NCBI GenBank assembly: GCA_963930775.1
Contig: OZ005692.1
Location: forward strand, 9,281,029-9,345,028
DNA length: 64,000 nt
Origin: Cliona cf. orientalis
Lineage: Eukaryota; Porifera; Demospongiae; Clionaida; Clionaidae
Direction: 5' to 3'
Positions 39,121 through 51,493 of this stretch are shown one piece after another. The position numbers and the translations under genes are program-made. The notes below the pieces were generated by a model. That model was not told the DNA's origin and did no database searches. It saw only the letters and a list, made by a program, of their open reading frames with translations. Each line of letters starts with the position of its first letter. The first letter of the stretch is position 1.

Positions 39121-42100
39121 ATGATTGATCGAATTATTGTAGCCATAATAACATTATTTCTTGCAACACCAACAAGCAGCAGGTTGCACTACATTACACT
39201 CTTCAAAGAGTCCTCCCAGTGCTCTAGTTCGGCAACTGATGGATGGTCATTGTCATGTGACACTTTCGAGCAGCTGAGCGAGAGCAACACCACCATGGAT
39301 AGAAATACAACACTCGTGCTTTTTCCAGGTAATCACAACCTCACTTTTGAGTTTGTAGTCGAAAACGCACAAGTATTCATGATGCATCCTAACAGGAGGG
39401 ATCAAGACACGGTCATTGCATGCAACAATAATTCGGCAAGATTTCTATTCACAAATGTGACAGAAGTTAAAATCAAAGGTCTGAAGTTCCTTGGATGTGG
39501 CGGGAATACTATGCAATTTGTTGGAAATTTAACCATCACCGAATGTATGTTTATTGGAACTCTGATCAGTGGAACGGCACTCATTTTAAACAATTCTGAG
39601 GCACACATCAAGGATTCCCAATTTCTGAGTAACATTATTGGAAGGGAATATTGCTACAATAATACACATGTGACAGCTACATTCAATTATTCCACTGAAA
39701 AGATCCACACCAATGTTGGTGGGGCACTATTTGTCCAGCATAGCAATGTCAGTTTAACAAGGTGTACATTTAATGGCAATGGTGCTGAGAGTGGTGCAGC
39801 ACTGTTCGTCGAGAGCAAAAGCAATTTAACTTTCAATAAGTGCAGTTTTCAAAATTCTACTGGAGCTGTTATTGATGCAAATGATGACAGTTGTATAACA
39901 GATCATGGAAGTAGTTATGAAAATAATAATGCCAGTTTGGGAGCTGTTTTCTATGTCCTAAACAGTAGTGTTTCTTTCACTGGAAGCAGATTTATTAATA
40001 ACAGAGCTGATAATAAAGGTGGTGTCCTTTTTATGTACAGAAGTGATGTCAAGTTTGATAAATGTGAAGCGAATGGAAATCTTGCTGAAAATGGTGGAGT
40101 TGTGTATCAGCTATTGGGATCATTAATGATCACTAATAGTATTATCACTCGAAACGTGGCTCATAATATTGGTGTATTAAACTCAGAGGGGCATAGTGTA
40201 CTCATCAGTGACAATACCTTCAGCTTTAATCGAGCCCGCTTGGGGATGATTTTCCTATCTAAAGTTACATCATTTGAGTTTAGTAATACAAACATTGTGC
40301 AGAATGAGGTGTCAACAAAGGGAGTACTCTATGCTCAAAATGTTGAGCTAAAAGGCAGCGGTAGGATTCTCATTGAAAGCAATACGGCAAATTTGAGTAT
40401 TGTATATGTAATTCAATGTAATGTTACTCTCTCTGATGGAAGTACTTTCAGCTTTAGCAACAATTCAGCATCATTTACAGCTATCAACAGTTTTGTCACT
40501 CTTTCTGGGAGTAGCAGTTTTCTTGGTAATGGATGGCCTCCTAAAGTTAGCGTGGATTTTAAAGAAGGAGGCGCTATTACCACTGTTCAAAGTACTGTGC
40601 TGATTCGTGGGAAGGCAAAGATAGAACATAACTACTCTGCAAACTCTGGTGGCGGTATCTATGCCATTGAGAGTGCGGTTAAGATGTACGGTACCAGTGA
40701 CACATATGTAAATATTACATGCAATAAAGCAAAATTCAGCGGTGGAGGGATGTACTTGTACAGTAGCGTACTCATCTGTAGGTATGAATGTGAAATATCG
40801 AGTAATGAGGTATGGATTGAAGAGGGCTCAGGAGGAGGTATTCATGCGATAGGATCGTCCATTTTAGTGTCTAAACCATCAAAATATGAATTAACATGTA
40901 ATGATTTTGATAAGAAAAGCGGTTTCATACACATCTGTTATAGAGGGTCATTAGCCATTCTTACAATAACAAATAATTATGCATATCATGGAGGTGGATG
41001 TATGTTTGAAGCAAGTTCCAAGCTAGCGCTGTACATCCGAAATCATGATGCACATGTTAATTTTACTGGTAACAAAGCTGTTTTGGGGGGAGCAATTTTC
41101 ATAAATGATAGCACTACAGCAGGTATTTGTGACAGCAATTCTCTTTCCTCTATTTCTGTTAAAACAGAGTGCTTTCTTCAGAAATTTTATTTCATTTACA
41201 TAGGCGTAGGAACATGTATACAGTTGGAGGGGCCAGCACACGAAGCGCGCGCGATTTTTTACCACACCCACATTTCCTTCAAACCACGCCCATTTTCGCA
41301 TCAACGAGGCTGTATGAAAGTGAGGCAAGGGCTGTGGAACGAGCAGTAAGTCAAGTAGAGCATGCTATTTAGCTGTTTATTCATGAAGTTTAATAAGTTG
41401 ACTCAGTCAGGCCTGTGAAATATCTCTTGGTAGGCTGTAGCTATCTTGGGCTCTCTGGCCAGCAATCAGTCACATGGTTGGGGGGGCCATGGCCCCCCCG
41501 GCCCCCCCTATTCCTACGCCTATGAAATTTATGAAGGATACAATGCGACAGATACAGTCGTACCCATGACCTCCATATACTTCACAAACAATTTGGCGAA
41601 TGAAAGTGGATCGATCTTGTTTGGAGGGCTACTTGACAGATGCACAATCAGTCCATTTTCCAATGTGTACACTAAAGAAGGTGAACTTATAAGTTATACT
41701 AGTGGGCTGGAATACTTTAACAGTTCAACCTCCATTGACTACGAGGACAACACAATGATTAGTTCCCAACCAGTTCGTATTTGCTTCTGTGAGCCTGATA
41801 CTTTTCAGCATAATTGCAGTTATCACCCTCAAGCATACCATGTCATGAAAGGAGAGGAATTTAACATAACGCTAGTGGCTGTTGATCAAGTGGGCCACTC
41901 AATAGAAGCAAATATCAGTAGCCACGTTTCACAAGATGGAGATCTAGGAGAGGGACAGGCAGTTAGGGAGACCAACGAACAATGTCAAAACTTCACATTC
42001 AGTGTAAAATCTTTAAGACGATACAATGAAGAGTTGATAATTTATGCTGAGGGGCCGTGTTACTCGCTGGGGATGTCCACATCTGTCGTGAAGTTGTTAT

Positions 42101-43902
42101 TTAAAGACTGCATGTGTCCAAGGGGCTTTGAACCAGCTGACAATACAACTCGAGAATGTTCCTGTGTTTGTGCCAAGGAGATACGATCGTATGTTACTTG
42201 TAACTACTATTCCAATAGGACAACAATTATTAGGAGAAAACCAGGGCACAACGCCTGGATTGGTATTTGCAACGAAAATTTCACCACAACCTTGAGCAAT
42301 GAATCATGCTATATCACTCATCCAAACTGTCCCTTTGACTACTGTATTCCTCCAAATAACGACTACATTGATCTAAACAGCATTGAAGGAATAAACAGTC
42401 AGTGTGCACTTAATCGCTCCGGATTACTTTGTGGATCATGCAAGCAAGGATTGAGCCTGTCAGTTGGAAGTTCAAGATGCATCAAATGCCCTAAGTCGTG
42501 GCCCGGATTGGTTGTAGCAAACATCGTGTATGTTCTGCTTACTAGTTTGGTAATGGTGACTGCAATTGCTGCACTAGATCTAACGGTTGCCAGAGGAACA
42601 ATAAATGGACTTCTTTTCTATGCAAATGTAGTGGGATCAAATTCTACTCTCTTACTTAAGTTCGAAACCCCTAACATACTAACAGTATTCTTAAGTGTAC
42701 TTAATGTCGCTTATGGATTTGACTTTTGTTTTATTGAAGGGATGAATGCAATTCTGAAGACATGGTTGGAGTTACTTGCTTCTGGCTATGTGTTTGCACT
42801 TGTATTCTTTCTCATTCAGTTTACTAAGTACTCAACGAGATTTGCAAGATTCTTCGGTAAAGGCAATCCAGTGGCTACGCTTGCAACACTCATGCTGATT
42901 TTCTATGCCAAGCTCCTACGATGCATAATCAGGATTTTCTCTTTCGCTATTGTGGTGTATCCAAACGGTTCGCACCTAACAGTCTGGAGACCAGATGCTA
43001 GTGTGAAATATCTAAGCAGTGTGCACATTCCTTTGTTCATGGTAGGACTACTGATTATTGTATTAGGCTTTGCATACACTATCCTTCTCTTCAGTTGGCA
43101 ATGGTTGCTCCAGTTGTCAAAATTTAAGATATTTAAGTGGCTGCGAAATTCGAGGTTAAACTTCTTTATGGAAGCTAATCTAGCACCCTATAAACCGAAG
43201 TACAGGTTTTGGACTGGCCTACTGCTTTTTGTACGAATACTCCTCCATCTAGCATCAGCGCTGAACGTCACCAACAATACTAGACTACATCTCTTAGCAG
43301 TGGGTGTGTGCGTCACATCTCTCATAGTTCTTAAAGCTTACATTGGAAACACAATATACAAAAACTCAATTCTGGACTATCTTGACCTCACGTACTACTT
43401 CAATATCATCTTGCTCACCATAGCAACTTCTTATTACTCACAGGAGATCAGGATGCAGATCATAGCTGCAGTCATTTCTATTAGCATAGCTCTGGTTATG
43501 TTTTTGTGTACTTTAATCTACCACATTGTGCTCACATTACGAAACAAGAAGTGGGCTAAGAAGCTGAAGACTAGGATGGAGAGGTGCTATGAAAAGAAGA
43601 GACATGGTAAAGGCAGGGATAGGCTATCATTGTACCTTAGTATTCCACAGGGAATTGAAATGAATAGTATAGAAGTTGCTACACCTACTTCATCTATTGT
43701 CAGCCTATCACCTCAGGATGATGTAAACGCACAAAATGAAGAGCATAAAGACACTGAAGAGCAGCAGATTCACTGTAATGTGGAAAGTGATCAAGTATTA
43801 TTAAACGATGATTCATTGCAGCAGGAAGAACAGTCTACAGCTAGAATATCTTTTCATTATGGCTACAAGAATAACACTTTACAGGAACCACTACTTAACT
43901 AA
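39121..43902 (+). pseudogene. Divergent beta-helix multi-pass membrane protein, interrupted by an inserted element
   Basis: ATG 39121 opens a signal peptide (MIDRIIVAIITLFLA). Beta-helix repeats follow (GGALFVQHS, GGVLFMYRS, GGGIYAIES, GGGMYLYSS, GGAIFINDS). The frame ends at TAA 41347-41349 inside a 326-bp inverted-repeat element (41199-41524), then resumes in the same frame with YEIYEGYNATD and GGLLDRC. The Cys-rich module (CPFDYC, CGSCKQGLS), 8-9 membrane segments (about 42500-43550) and a tail ending QEPLLN follow. The domain order equals that of the array copies, but sequence identity is low, so this is an older paralogue. The rest looks well preserved, so the insertion is probably recent; splicing around it cannot be excluded, though no good donor is visible at the border. 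Function unknown. Confidence 0.75.
41199..41524. mobile_element. MITE-like element inside the fifth receptor gene
   Basis: The ends CATAGGCGTAGGAA (41199-41212) and TTCCTACGCCTATG (41511-41524) are perfect complements. The right part holds a GGGGGGGCCATGGCCCCCCC palindrome. If the duplicated target is TA, the element proper is GGCGTAGGAA...TTCCTACGCC. A similar end (GGGCGTAGGAAG) is at 50428. Confidence 0.75.
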
Positions 43903-44380
43903 ACTAAATGTTTGGAGTGTTTTTTCTAGTGGATCTTGGCATAAATATTATACTACAATACTTTATACTGTATAGTGTGTGCTTAATTATTAGTTTAATA
44001 TTATAGCTAATGATGTAATAGCTAGTTGTCCATTAATAGAGCTACTTTATTACAAGTGCTATTTCTGTAATTATTGTTGTTGTTCAATGTGGATTAGGTA
44101 ATCATTAAGTTTAATAGACAGGGGGTAAGAATGTACATGTGCCATAGTCCAGATTGGAAGAGCAGAATAATAATTATTGGTATTATTCTGGTAGGGGTAA
44201 TTGGGAAAACAGAAATTTCTACATAGCTGCATATATATTTTAATACATAGTATCATGTCATTGTACTACTCCCAGAGGAGGTTGGTCACAGATTCTACGT
44301 AATTAGAAGGCGTTTGCCATAGTCGGCTATGTGCGCCCACGCAACCCATTTCAACCCACTGAGTCAGCAAAACAATACAC
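43903..44380. other. Region downstream of the fifth receptor gene
   Basis: AT-rich; no gene or repeat structure that I can support. Confidence 0.5.
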
Positions 44381-46105
44381 TACATATGATCATAGATTAT
44401 ATATTCCCCTCCCCGGGATTGGAAACGGTCACGTGAGCGCCATGTGTACAGTACTTCTTCTCGCGGGCAGTCCGCGTTATTGTTTTTCACACGTGGAACT
44501 AGAGAAGCTGGTGAGGCAGAAGAGCTCTTGAGGTCGTTGGAAGCTCTCCTAAGGTAAGATACAACATTATTTTAGTTTATTTGTATCTGTAAGTGACTCT
44601 CCAAGCCTATATTCCGCTGTCAAGCTGCGGGTACACAGCTTTCATACCTAAAGTCAGGTCTTGGCATCATAGGGCATCAGATAAAATCTTTGTGGGACAA
44701 AATCTCTACCTGTAGGCAATGGAGATGAACTAAAAGGGTGTAGATGTAGTGCCTTTGTTGAGATATGTTGCATGGTATGCTCCTTTTTAGTATATATTAA
44801 GTTTTTTTGTGGTAATCTTGATGGAGGTGTCAAAATAGTGAGCTGAATGTAGGTGAGCTTTGTGGGACAGTTGTACCTTACCAGTAACACTATCATGGAC
44901 ATTCTGTGTGTCTTTTAGTCCATTTGGAGGTGTTTTGTTGCATGCACATGCCAAATGACCCTCAGAAAGTACTGTATGGCTAAATCTATCCTCTGAACAT
45001 AGATCAGATCACAAAACGTGGTTCTTTGGGTAAATCATGCTGTATATACTCCAGTTGCTGTTGCTACATGTAAATACCATCATGTGTTATTAATGTGTAT
45101 GCAGGTTTATAGATGATCTACCTCTCTACCAACACCAGTGATACTGGGCCTGCCAGCTCCAGCTGACAGCCTAGGATGAAAAATCAAGGTATTCGCTATC
45201 CAGAAATCGTACCTATACCGTTCAGCAGCATGACTAGAATCACGGGACAAGGTCTCTGTCTCTGCTTCTCAGGCTACATCAATCACAGGTATGGTAAAGA
45301 TACAGTAAATTAAGTTTGTGATAATCATAGCATTATTGTAGATATCAACCCCCTCCAACAATCGTCAGCTGCCTTGAGGTGTACGATAATTCATCAGTGT
45401 CAGAAGTTCACGAACAATACACCAGCACTGCTCATGCATGCATGTAAGGGACCGACTCAAGGAAACTGTTGTGGTAGCTACAGTGATGATCCAGTAGTGA
45501 ATGCCTAATCATTACTGAGTGCAAAAGCAGTACATCAAGCTACTTAGGACTATTTTTAGTGAATGATAGCTACACATTTTAACTGTACAGTAGGTTTTTT
45601 GTATTATCAGTATAAAAATTAATGATATTTATATTTTTGTTAACTTACAGCCAACGTAACATCTAAAACAGAGGCTACTTGAGTCTTAATGATTATTGTT
45701 TGTAATAGAAGTCAACTTCTCTTAGTTAAGTCATGGGGAGGGGAATATATTATAATCTATGGTCAAGTTTCAAGTTGAATCGAAGGCTTGGATGCTTGAA
45801 TTGCAGACAGACTTCTGTGTGGTCTGTTTCTGTACTTTTCAGCCAAGTACTGGCATATGAAAAGCTCCTTGCTTCACCCATTGGCAGATGATCATCTTAC
45901 AGTCTTGCTTCGTCTCCAATAGCCATAGTTTCCTTGTCATCTTCACTGCTGTCAAGATATCTAATAAACGCACACCACGCTTCAGGCTTACTTTAACGCT
46001 CCGCCCATCAATTATCCTGGACTTCCGTCTTACGCGGACTGCCCGCGTGAAACGGTGCTAACGAGCCCCGTTTCCAATCCCGGGGCCGGGGAGTATAATC
46101 TATGT

Positions 46106-46560
46106 TAGACTCTAGTTGTAACAAATTCTGTCATTTGATTGGTTGGAATCAAGTATATAAGTCACTTAGTAAGCCTACATAATAGTTAGACACTGTTTAG
46201 GAGGTTTCTACGTGATTTAGAAGACCGAAGGGCTCTGTGTAGAATCCCGAGCGAAGCGAGGGTTCTACTGAGCCCTGAGGTCTTCTAAATCACGTAGAAA
46301 CCAACTAAACAGTGTCTAACATGTTTAGATCCTAGCAACAATGCCCAAAAGCTAGACACATAAACTGCTGCCTAGCAACAAGCCTAACCATAGGCAAGAA
46401 AATTTACACGATTTTCTACAGAGCTTTACATGATTTTCTACAGAGCTTACATGATTTTTTTATGAAGGATAGATACTTCAGTTTAACCAATCAGATCACA
46501 GTATTTGTTACAAGTAGGATCTAAAACTTAGAAAGCTTACAACTTAGAATACTTACAACT
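46106..46560. repeat. Inverted repeat with inner hairpin
   Basis: Outer arms TTGTAACAAAT...GATTGGTT (46118-46145) and AACCAATC...ATTTGTTACAA (about 46487-46515). The inner hairpin at 46186-46325 has GTTAGACACTGTTTAG and GTTTCTACGTGATTTAGAAG in opposite orientations around a GAGCGAAGCGAGG core. Confidence 0.65.
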
Positions 46561-46633
46561 TAGAAACCCAGTTTTTGATACCTAGGGCAACAACTTGCAT
46601 CATGTTACTTAGCAACCTCATGCTAGAGTCTAA

Positions 46634-46790
46634 ATAAGTTAGACACTTCAGCCAATGGGATCTACAGTCTTTAGAATACTTCAGACACTTATAAAACCCT
46701 CAGGCTTCGCCTTCGGGATTTATATCAGTGTCTTCAGTATTCTAAATCCTGTAGATCCCTTGGCTTCAGTGTCTAACTTATATATATGAT
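46634..46790. repeat. Fold-back hairpin with AAGTTAGACACT ends
   Basis: Starts TAAGTTAGACACTTCAGCCA and ends with the complement AGTGTCTAACTTA. The core GGCTTCGCCTTCGG resembles the cores of the hairpins at 33417 and 46186. Confidence 0.7.
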
Positions 46791-47321
46791 GCGCAACAAT
46801 AAAATGCACATTTCGCGAAAATCGTGACCACAACGACTAAACAGACATGCGCGGCCGGCCGGCCGGATGTGGTATAATAATTGTAACTCGATAAGGTCAT
46901 AGATTATATATTCCCCTATGATAAGGTTGATTGTTTCCCAGGTACAACAGCTATTATACTTTCGCTCTAGCGCTGATATCGATATGAAGCTGCGTGCCAG
47001 TCACTCTCCGTAGTGTCCGTCGTGACCAAAACGCAAAAAATCGACGGTAAGACTGTATACCAGCCAGTGGCACCACAGCCAATTGGATGATTCGTCTGTC
47101 CATGATCGACCAAAATGACAAGGTCAGCACTAAACTCATAAATGGATCAAGTGGCAAAGAACGGCACCGCGAAATATTTTAACGATAGAAGATGCCAGTG
47201 ACCTATTAAAAACTCCGTCATAATAGCACGCGAAAATTTGGGTGCCACTTGACCCATCATGATTAATTATTTTGTATAGATCTATGCATGCCTGTATCTG
47301 TGGTGTGATGAGGGAGTGAGA

Positions 47322-47323
<2 letters not shown>

Positions 47324-47354
<31 letters not shown>
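47324..47354 (+). repeat. (GT)n microsatellite
   Basis: About 15 GT units. Confidence 0.9.
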
Positions 47355-47356
<2 letters not shown>

Positions 47357-47737
47357 TGTGCTTGTGTCACATGGACTGAATTATTAAAGATTCGAAAATC
47401 CCAAAGGATTAATCAAAGTCAGCGAATCGTGCTATTAATACGGTGCGTGTGTGACTATGTGGGACTGGATCCATGCTGTGGGGATCAATGCCATACGTTT
47501 ATCTTATCTCACTATCTCAGCTCCCACAGTACTAGTGCATGGGTCCACAACAACTTTTAGTTGTCGTGAGCATGAGATGAAGCCCCATTTCCAGGTTATT
47601 TCCTTAAGTTTCAGTAGCATCCCTCAATAAAAATTTAATAATACAGTAACAATGGGATATCCTAATGTCGTGTGTCGATATATATGTAGGCCTGCTCCAA
47701 CTGGTATGCATGTATGACATTTTAGTAGTTGCCCTTT

Positions 47738-47818
47738 TGCCCTGAGGATGACTAGAGCATCTAGTCGAAACGTCGGCAAGTTTTACAGAACAGTTAAGTT
47801 GTCCGAAAAGAATCTTCA
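47738..47818. mobile_element. Half copy of the AAGATTCTTTGCGGACAA palindrome
   Basis: Matches the right half of 31948-32127 from CCTTTTGCCCTGAGGATGAC to GTTGTCCGAAAAGAATCTTC with few changes. The left arm is missing. Confidence 0.75.
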
Positions 47819-48530
47819 TTTTATTCATTGTAGTAGTTACCTACAGAAATCCACATGGACGGGACAGGCCCCTTTCTCCTCATGAAGTGCTATTAGCCTA
47901 GCATATAATATACCGCCAATGAAAATTTTAGGTATACGTGTGTACTTACATCGAATATTTCATTTTATCCTACGAAGATTTTAGCTATACAGTATTATTG
48001 CTGTTACTAACCAGAGCATTTAGAAGGATGCCTCAGTGTCGTTTACGCCCATTGAACTGGCACAAACAAGTTAACTACAAGGGAATTATTTGTACATACA
48101 CATAATATTACAGCTACACACCAAATGGAATCTAGTTAGAGCAATTATGTAAAGGGTATATGGTTACAGTGTTCTATGGGTGTGCACGCATACACAGACG
48201 CACATGCATTTAAGTTATTCTGGTATAATACATGTTGACTGTACAGTCCAATTATGTATCTCTTTATCTGAATCCCACTACAGAAGCATAGGAAGACGAT
48301 TTGATAAATGGGTGCTCTGGTGCCTTATGTTTACACTCATCGATAACATAAAAAAAACACTTCTGAATCAAAGCAAAGTATGGATTATGTGTATCTCGTA
48401 CAGAATAATTATGGGTGCACTCAAGCTTTCTACACCAGTATTGTTTTGTGATACTCCAATCCATTTATTATGTTAACACATCCCTGGGCCAGTATGAACA
48501 AGCGTTGTGCTATAGACTTCTCATAATATT

Positions 48531-48741
48531 TACCGTATAGCGGGAAACTTTTGAGGGAGAAAACTTTCACGAATTTCGCGATTTTTCTGCCATCCACGAA
48601 AGTTTTCTCCACGAAATTCTAGGCATGCCACACCCATCATGCAACCAGTTTTGACATTCCGCAAAAGTTTTCTCCGTGAAATGTTCCTTTCCTACCGATC
48701 TGCAAAAGTTTTCTCCCTCGAAAATTTCCCGCTATACGGTA
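48531..48741. mobile_element. Fold-back MITE, family CGAAAGTTTTCTC, copy c
   Basis: Starts TACCGTATAGCGGGAAAC and ends TTTCCCGCTATACGGTA, with the usual AAAGTTTTCTCC motifs. The middle sequence (GGCATGCCACACCCAT) is shared with copy b. Confidence 0.8.
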
Positions 48742-48921
48742 TTCCCAATCTACAAGGCTATCGTGTTACATAGGAGCTCCCCGTTAAGTCATGATGCTCT
48801 ACTAGTGAGTGTAATATTATAGATCGATAAATGATTGCAGTCTGTGCTTACTGAGCTGAGCTTTAGAGTATGGTAAACGGTACGATGTCGTATTGTATAA
48901 AATGGATTTCTTATTAATAAT

Positions 48922-49295
48922 TACCGTAGAAACTGGTTGTTAAGCACATGCGCTTATAACACGCGGCAGTAAAAAAATATGCGCTTAACAGGAAGCATGC
49001 GCTTAATTGAAAGCGCTAAAACACGGTAGGTGGGACGTGCATAAAGAACGTGTCGAGGGTAGAAAGGACTACAACGGTGGCCAAGAAGCGACCAGAGAGC
49101 GTAATTCTCGACATTTTCTTCTCCAGCCTACTTCTAGCCTTCTTTCTGGGCTCATGTAACCGATCGCTCGTCATTTAGCTGGCTTGCTGGGCATATGCAC
49201 CTAACAAAGAGCGGTAAAGCTTGCACAAAACTATGCGCTTAATAAAAAGTATGCACTTAACAGCGAGCAGCGCTTAACAATCAGTTTCTACGGTA
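48922..49295. mobile_element. Fold-back MITE, family GCGCTTAATA, copy b
   Basis: Starts TACCGTAGAAACTGGTTGTT and ends AACAATCAGTTTCTACGGTA. (T)GCGCTTAA motifs are clustered at both ends, as in copy a at 18438, but the middle is unrelated to copy a. Confidence 0.8.
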
Positions 49296-49732
49296 TTGTA
49301 GCTATGCATGCAATTTGAAAAAGCCGGTAGTACTCAAGAAATGAGTTTAATTTTGTTATACACATCATTGATTTTTGTCATGCAGATATTATGTTACGGT
49401 AGTGTAATAAGCCGTCCCTAGGGTGGCCGGAATAGAGGGGTTCCACTGTTGGAGTGTATATAATAATATTTATTACTGTCTGAATAGCATTAAATCTCTA
49501 TGGATTTCCTACTGCAGTAACAATGGGCTAGGCTCCTCACATAGGAGTTTGATACAGTCATGCTATATAAACGCTTCCTGTAAACTGCAGGAACTTTCTG
49601 CTTACTTTGTTTGTACACTGTATAGTGGAGTGAATCCCTTTATTCCGGGCACGCTAGATATCGACATCCTACATGAAAACTGAGAATCAAGAGGTGTCCT
49701 CATTAATTAAATAAATATAATATAGCAGGGGT

Positions 49733-50030
49733 AGCCTCGTCCCCAGCCCTATTCCCCCCGTCTTTTCTGTGTGTAACGATTGACAGTGCTGCCAAAAATT
49801 TGGATTTTGTCCTAATAGTATTTGAATTATTGAGCATGAAAATTGTCTAAATAGCAAATGAAGCATATTATTATTTGAACTTTTGGCTATCTATTCCCAT
49901 TGTGAAGGCCAAATATATTTGCCAGGATTTTCTTTGTTAATCTTAGAACTTCATATCATAAGATGTTGGCAGCACTGCATTGATATGATGAGAATACGTG
50001 TACAATGTAGGTAGGGTTGGGCACGAGGCT
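49733..50030. mobile_element. Probable inverted-repeat element with AGCCTCGTCCCCAG end
   Basis: Left TAGCCTCGTCCCCAGCCCTA and right TAGGGTTGGGCACGAGGCT are near complements. The left end is the arm sequence of the small hairpin at 34104. Confidence 0.55.
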
Positions 50031-51041
50031 TGGGGTGTGGTATTCAGTGTACTAAGTGATTAGGGGAGGTGGGTCCTTATAAGAAGCTGGACTGTATGGT
50101 GTATGTTGAAGTAGTTATTATTGATTGGCTGGAAGCCAATGTGTATATATGTATGTATGCCAATGTAATTGTAGTTTAGCTGGCCAATTTGTATTGACCT
50201 GATGGTAATTAAATAAAGTACCATAACTAAGAAGATCCTATTATGTTAATTGGGGTGCATGGGTGTGGGGTGAACCCTGGCATTGTACATAATAATATTA
50301 TAGTTTGTCTGCATGTGGTCATGCATTATTTATAATTACTGTGTCGTGTCTAAAGCCACGGACAACAATAGCCCTATTGTATGCTCAACATTAATTGTCT
50401 GATCATGAGGTACGTGGCTTACTCATGGGCGTAGGAAGTCAACAGATCTGGCAGACCCAGCGGCTGCCGGACCAATATTATTTGAGCTTGACTTCATGAC
50501 AAATTGAAAACCTTACCAGCTATATTCGTGAAATTTAGCTAAGTACTCTGCTCAAAGTTCTGAATATTAGTAATACAATATTATTAACGGGAATGAACTT
50601 TGACCTATTGCCTGGTAGCAATATGAAGTGCTACACGGGCAAGGAATTCCCCTGTAAGTGGATGCTAACTGAACTGCTTTGGGGGGGCCCCCGGGGGGGG
50701 GAGGGGGGGAACATCATGCCTGACCATGCTCCCTACACCCCCTGTTATTTGGTTATCAGTTGCATTTATTCTATCAGCAAGGGCTGGGCTATCTATAAGC
50801 TTCTGGGCTAACTTCGTACACAGCTGTACAGTGTTACATTAATTTTGTGCAAACACAACAGTTACTGATAGTACAAATATTATAAGCAAGATTACTTGCA
50901 GAATAACATTGTATAATCATTGTTTTTGTACAAATGATCATAGTAACGAGCTGAAGAAGGCCATTTGTGACATTGGTTATCATTATGTTGCTGTGCATGG
51001 TTACTAAGGAACCTTCTAGATCTGCTGACTATTTATGGTAA
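50031..51041. other. Region upstream of the intact GT92 gene
   Basis: No clear gene. A G-run block at 50682-50708 could form a quadruplex. A five-base mini-exon ATGAG followed by GTACGT at 50405 would fit the phase of the GT92 exon at 51494; this is a weak guess. Confidence 0.35.
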
Positions 51042-51221
51042 TACCGTAGTGTCCTCGGGTAAACATACATAGAGATTTTAGCCCGCATGGGCGCTTACCC
51101 GGGGACATAATTTCCATACGTTTGTGTAGAAGCTGCTACATGTATGTTGACACCTTGAAATGAGGTACAGTGTACATGGGCGCTTACCCGGGAGTGGGTG
51201 CTTGCCCAAGACACTACAGTA
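51042..51221. mobile_element. Fold-back MITE, family GGGCGCTTACCCGG, copy a
   Basis: Starts TACCGTAGTGTCCTCGGGTA and ends AAGACACTACAGTA. GGGCGCTTACCCGGG occurs twice in full, with variants. It ends three bases before the next element. Confidence 0.75.
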
Positions 51222-51224
51222 AAA

Positions 51225-51416
51225 TACCGTAGGACAGGTTTTAATTGCGTAATCAAGTCAGGCCAAATTGCGAATCCAATAATTGCGATGGACGACCCCG
51301 TACCGTACTGTAGTATACGTGCACGTTTATGTTTGCGAATCTATTAATTGCGAAATGTAGAAAAACTCGCAATTCGCAATTAACAGATACTCGCAATTAA
51401 AACCCGACCTACGGTA
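51225..51416. mobile_element. Fold-back MITE, family AATTGCGA
   Basis: Starts TACCGTAGGACAGGTTTTAA and ends AAAACCCGACCTACGGTA. About eight AATTGCG or CGCAATT motifs fill the interior. Confidence 0.8.
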
Positions 51417-51493
51417 TTACATTATTATGGCCGTGTACTATAACAATATTGTACTAGCCTAGTTGATGTAAACAATAATATTATTTTATACAG

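Larger units (their letters stand above)
44385..46925. repeat. Composite inverted-repeat region
   Basis: The block ATAGATTATATATTCCCC...CCCGGGATTGGAAACGG at 44388-44434 returns inverted at about 46062-46105, with CGCGGGCAGTCCGCGT also shared by both arms. Partial copies of ATAGATTATA...TTCCCC are at about 45735-45765 (inverted) and 46896-46915 (direct). No protein is encoded between the arms; 44700-46000 shows no supported gene. Confidence 0.6.
46926..48530. other. Intergenic region without recognisable genes
   Basis: Contains the (GT)n repeat at 47324 and the half palindrome at 47738. No other supported feature. Confidence 0.5.

Noticed and set aside
50593-50811. ORF MNFDLLPGSNMKCYTG
   Set aside because: It runs through a G-run block, has no similarity I can recognise, and shows no splice or promoter context.
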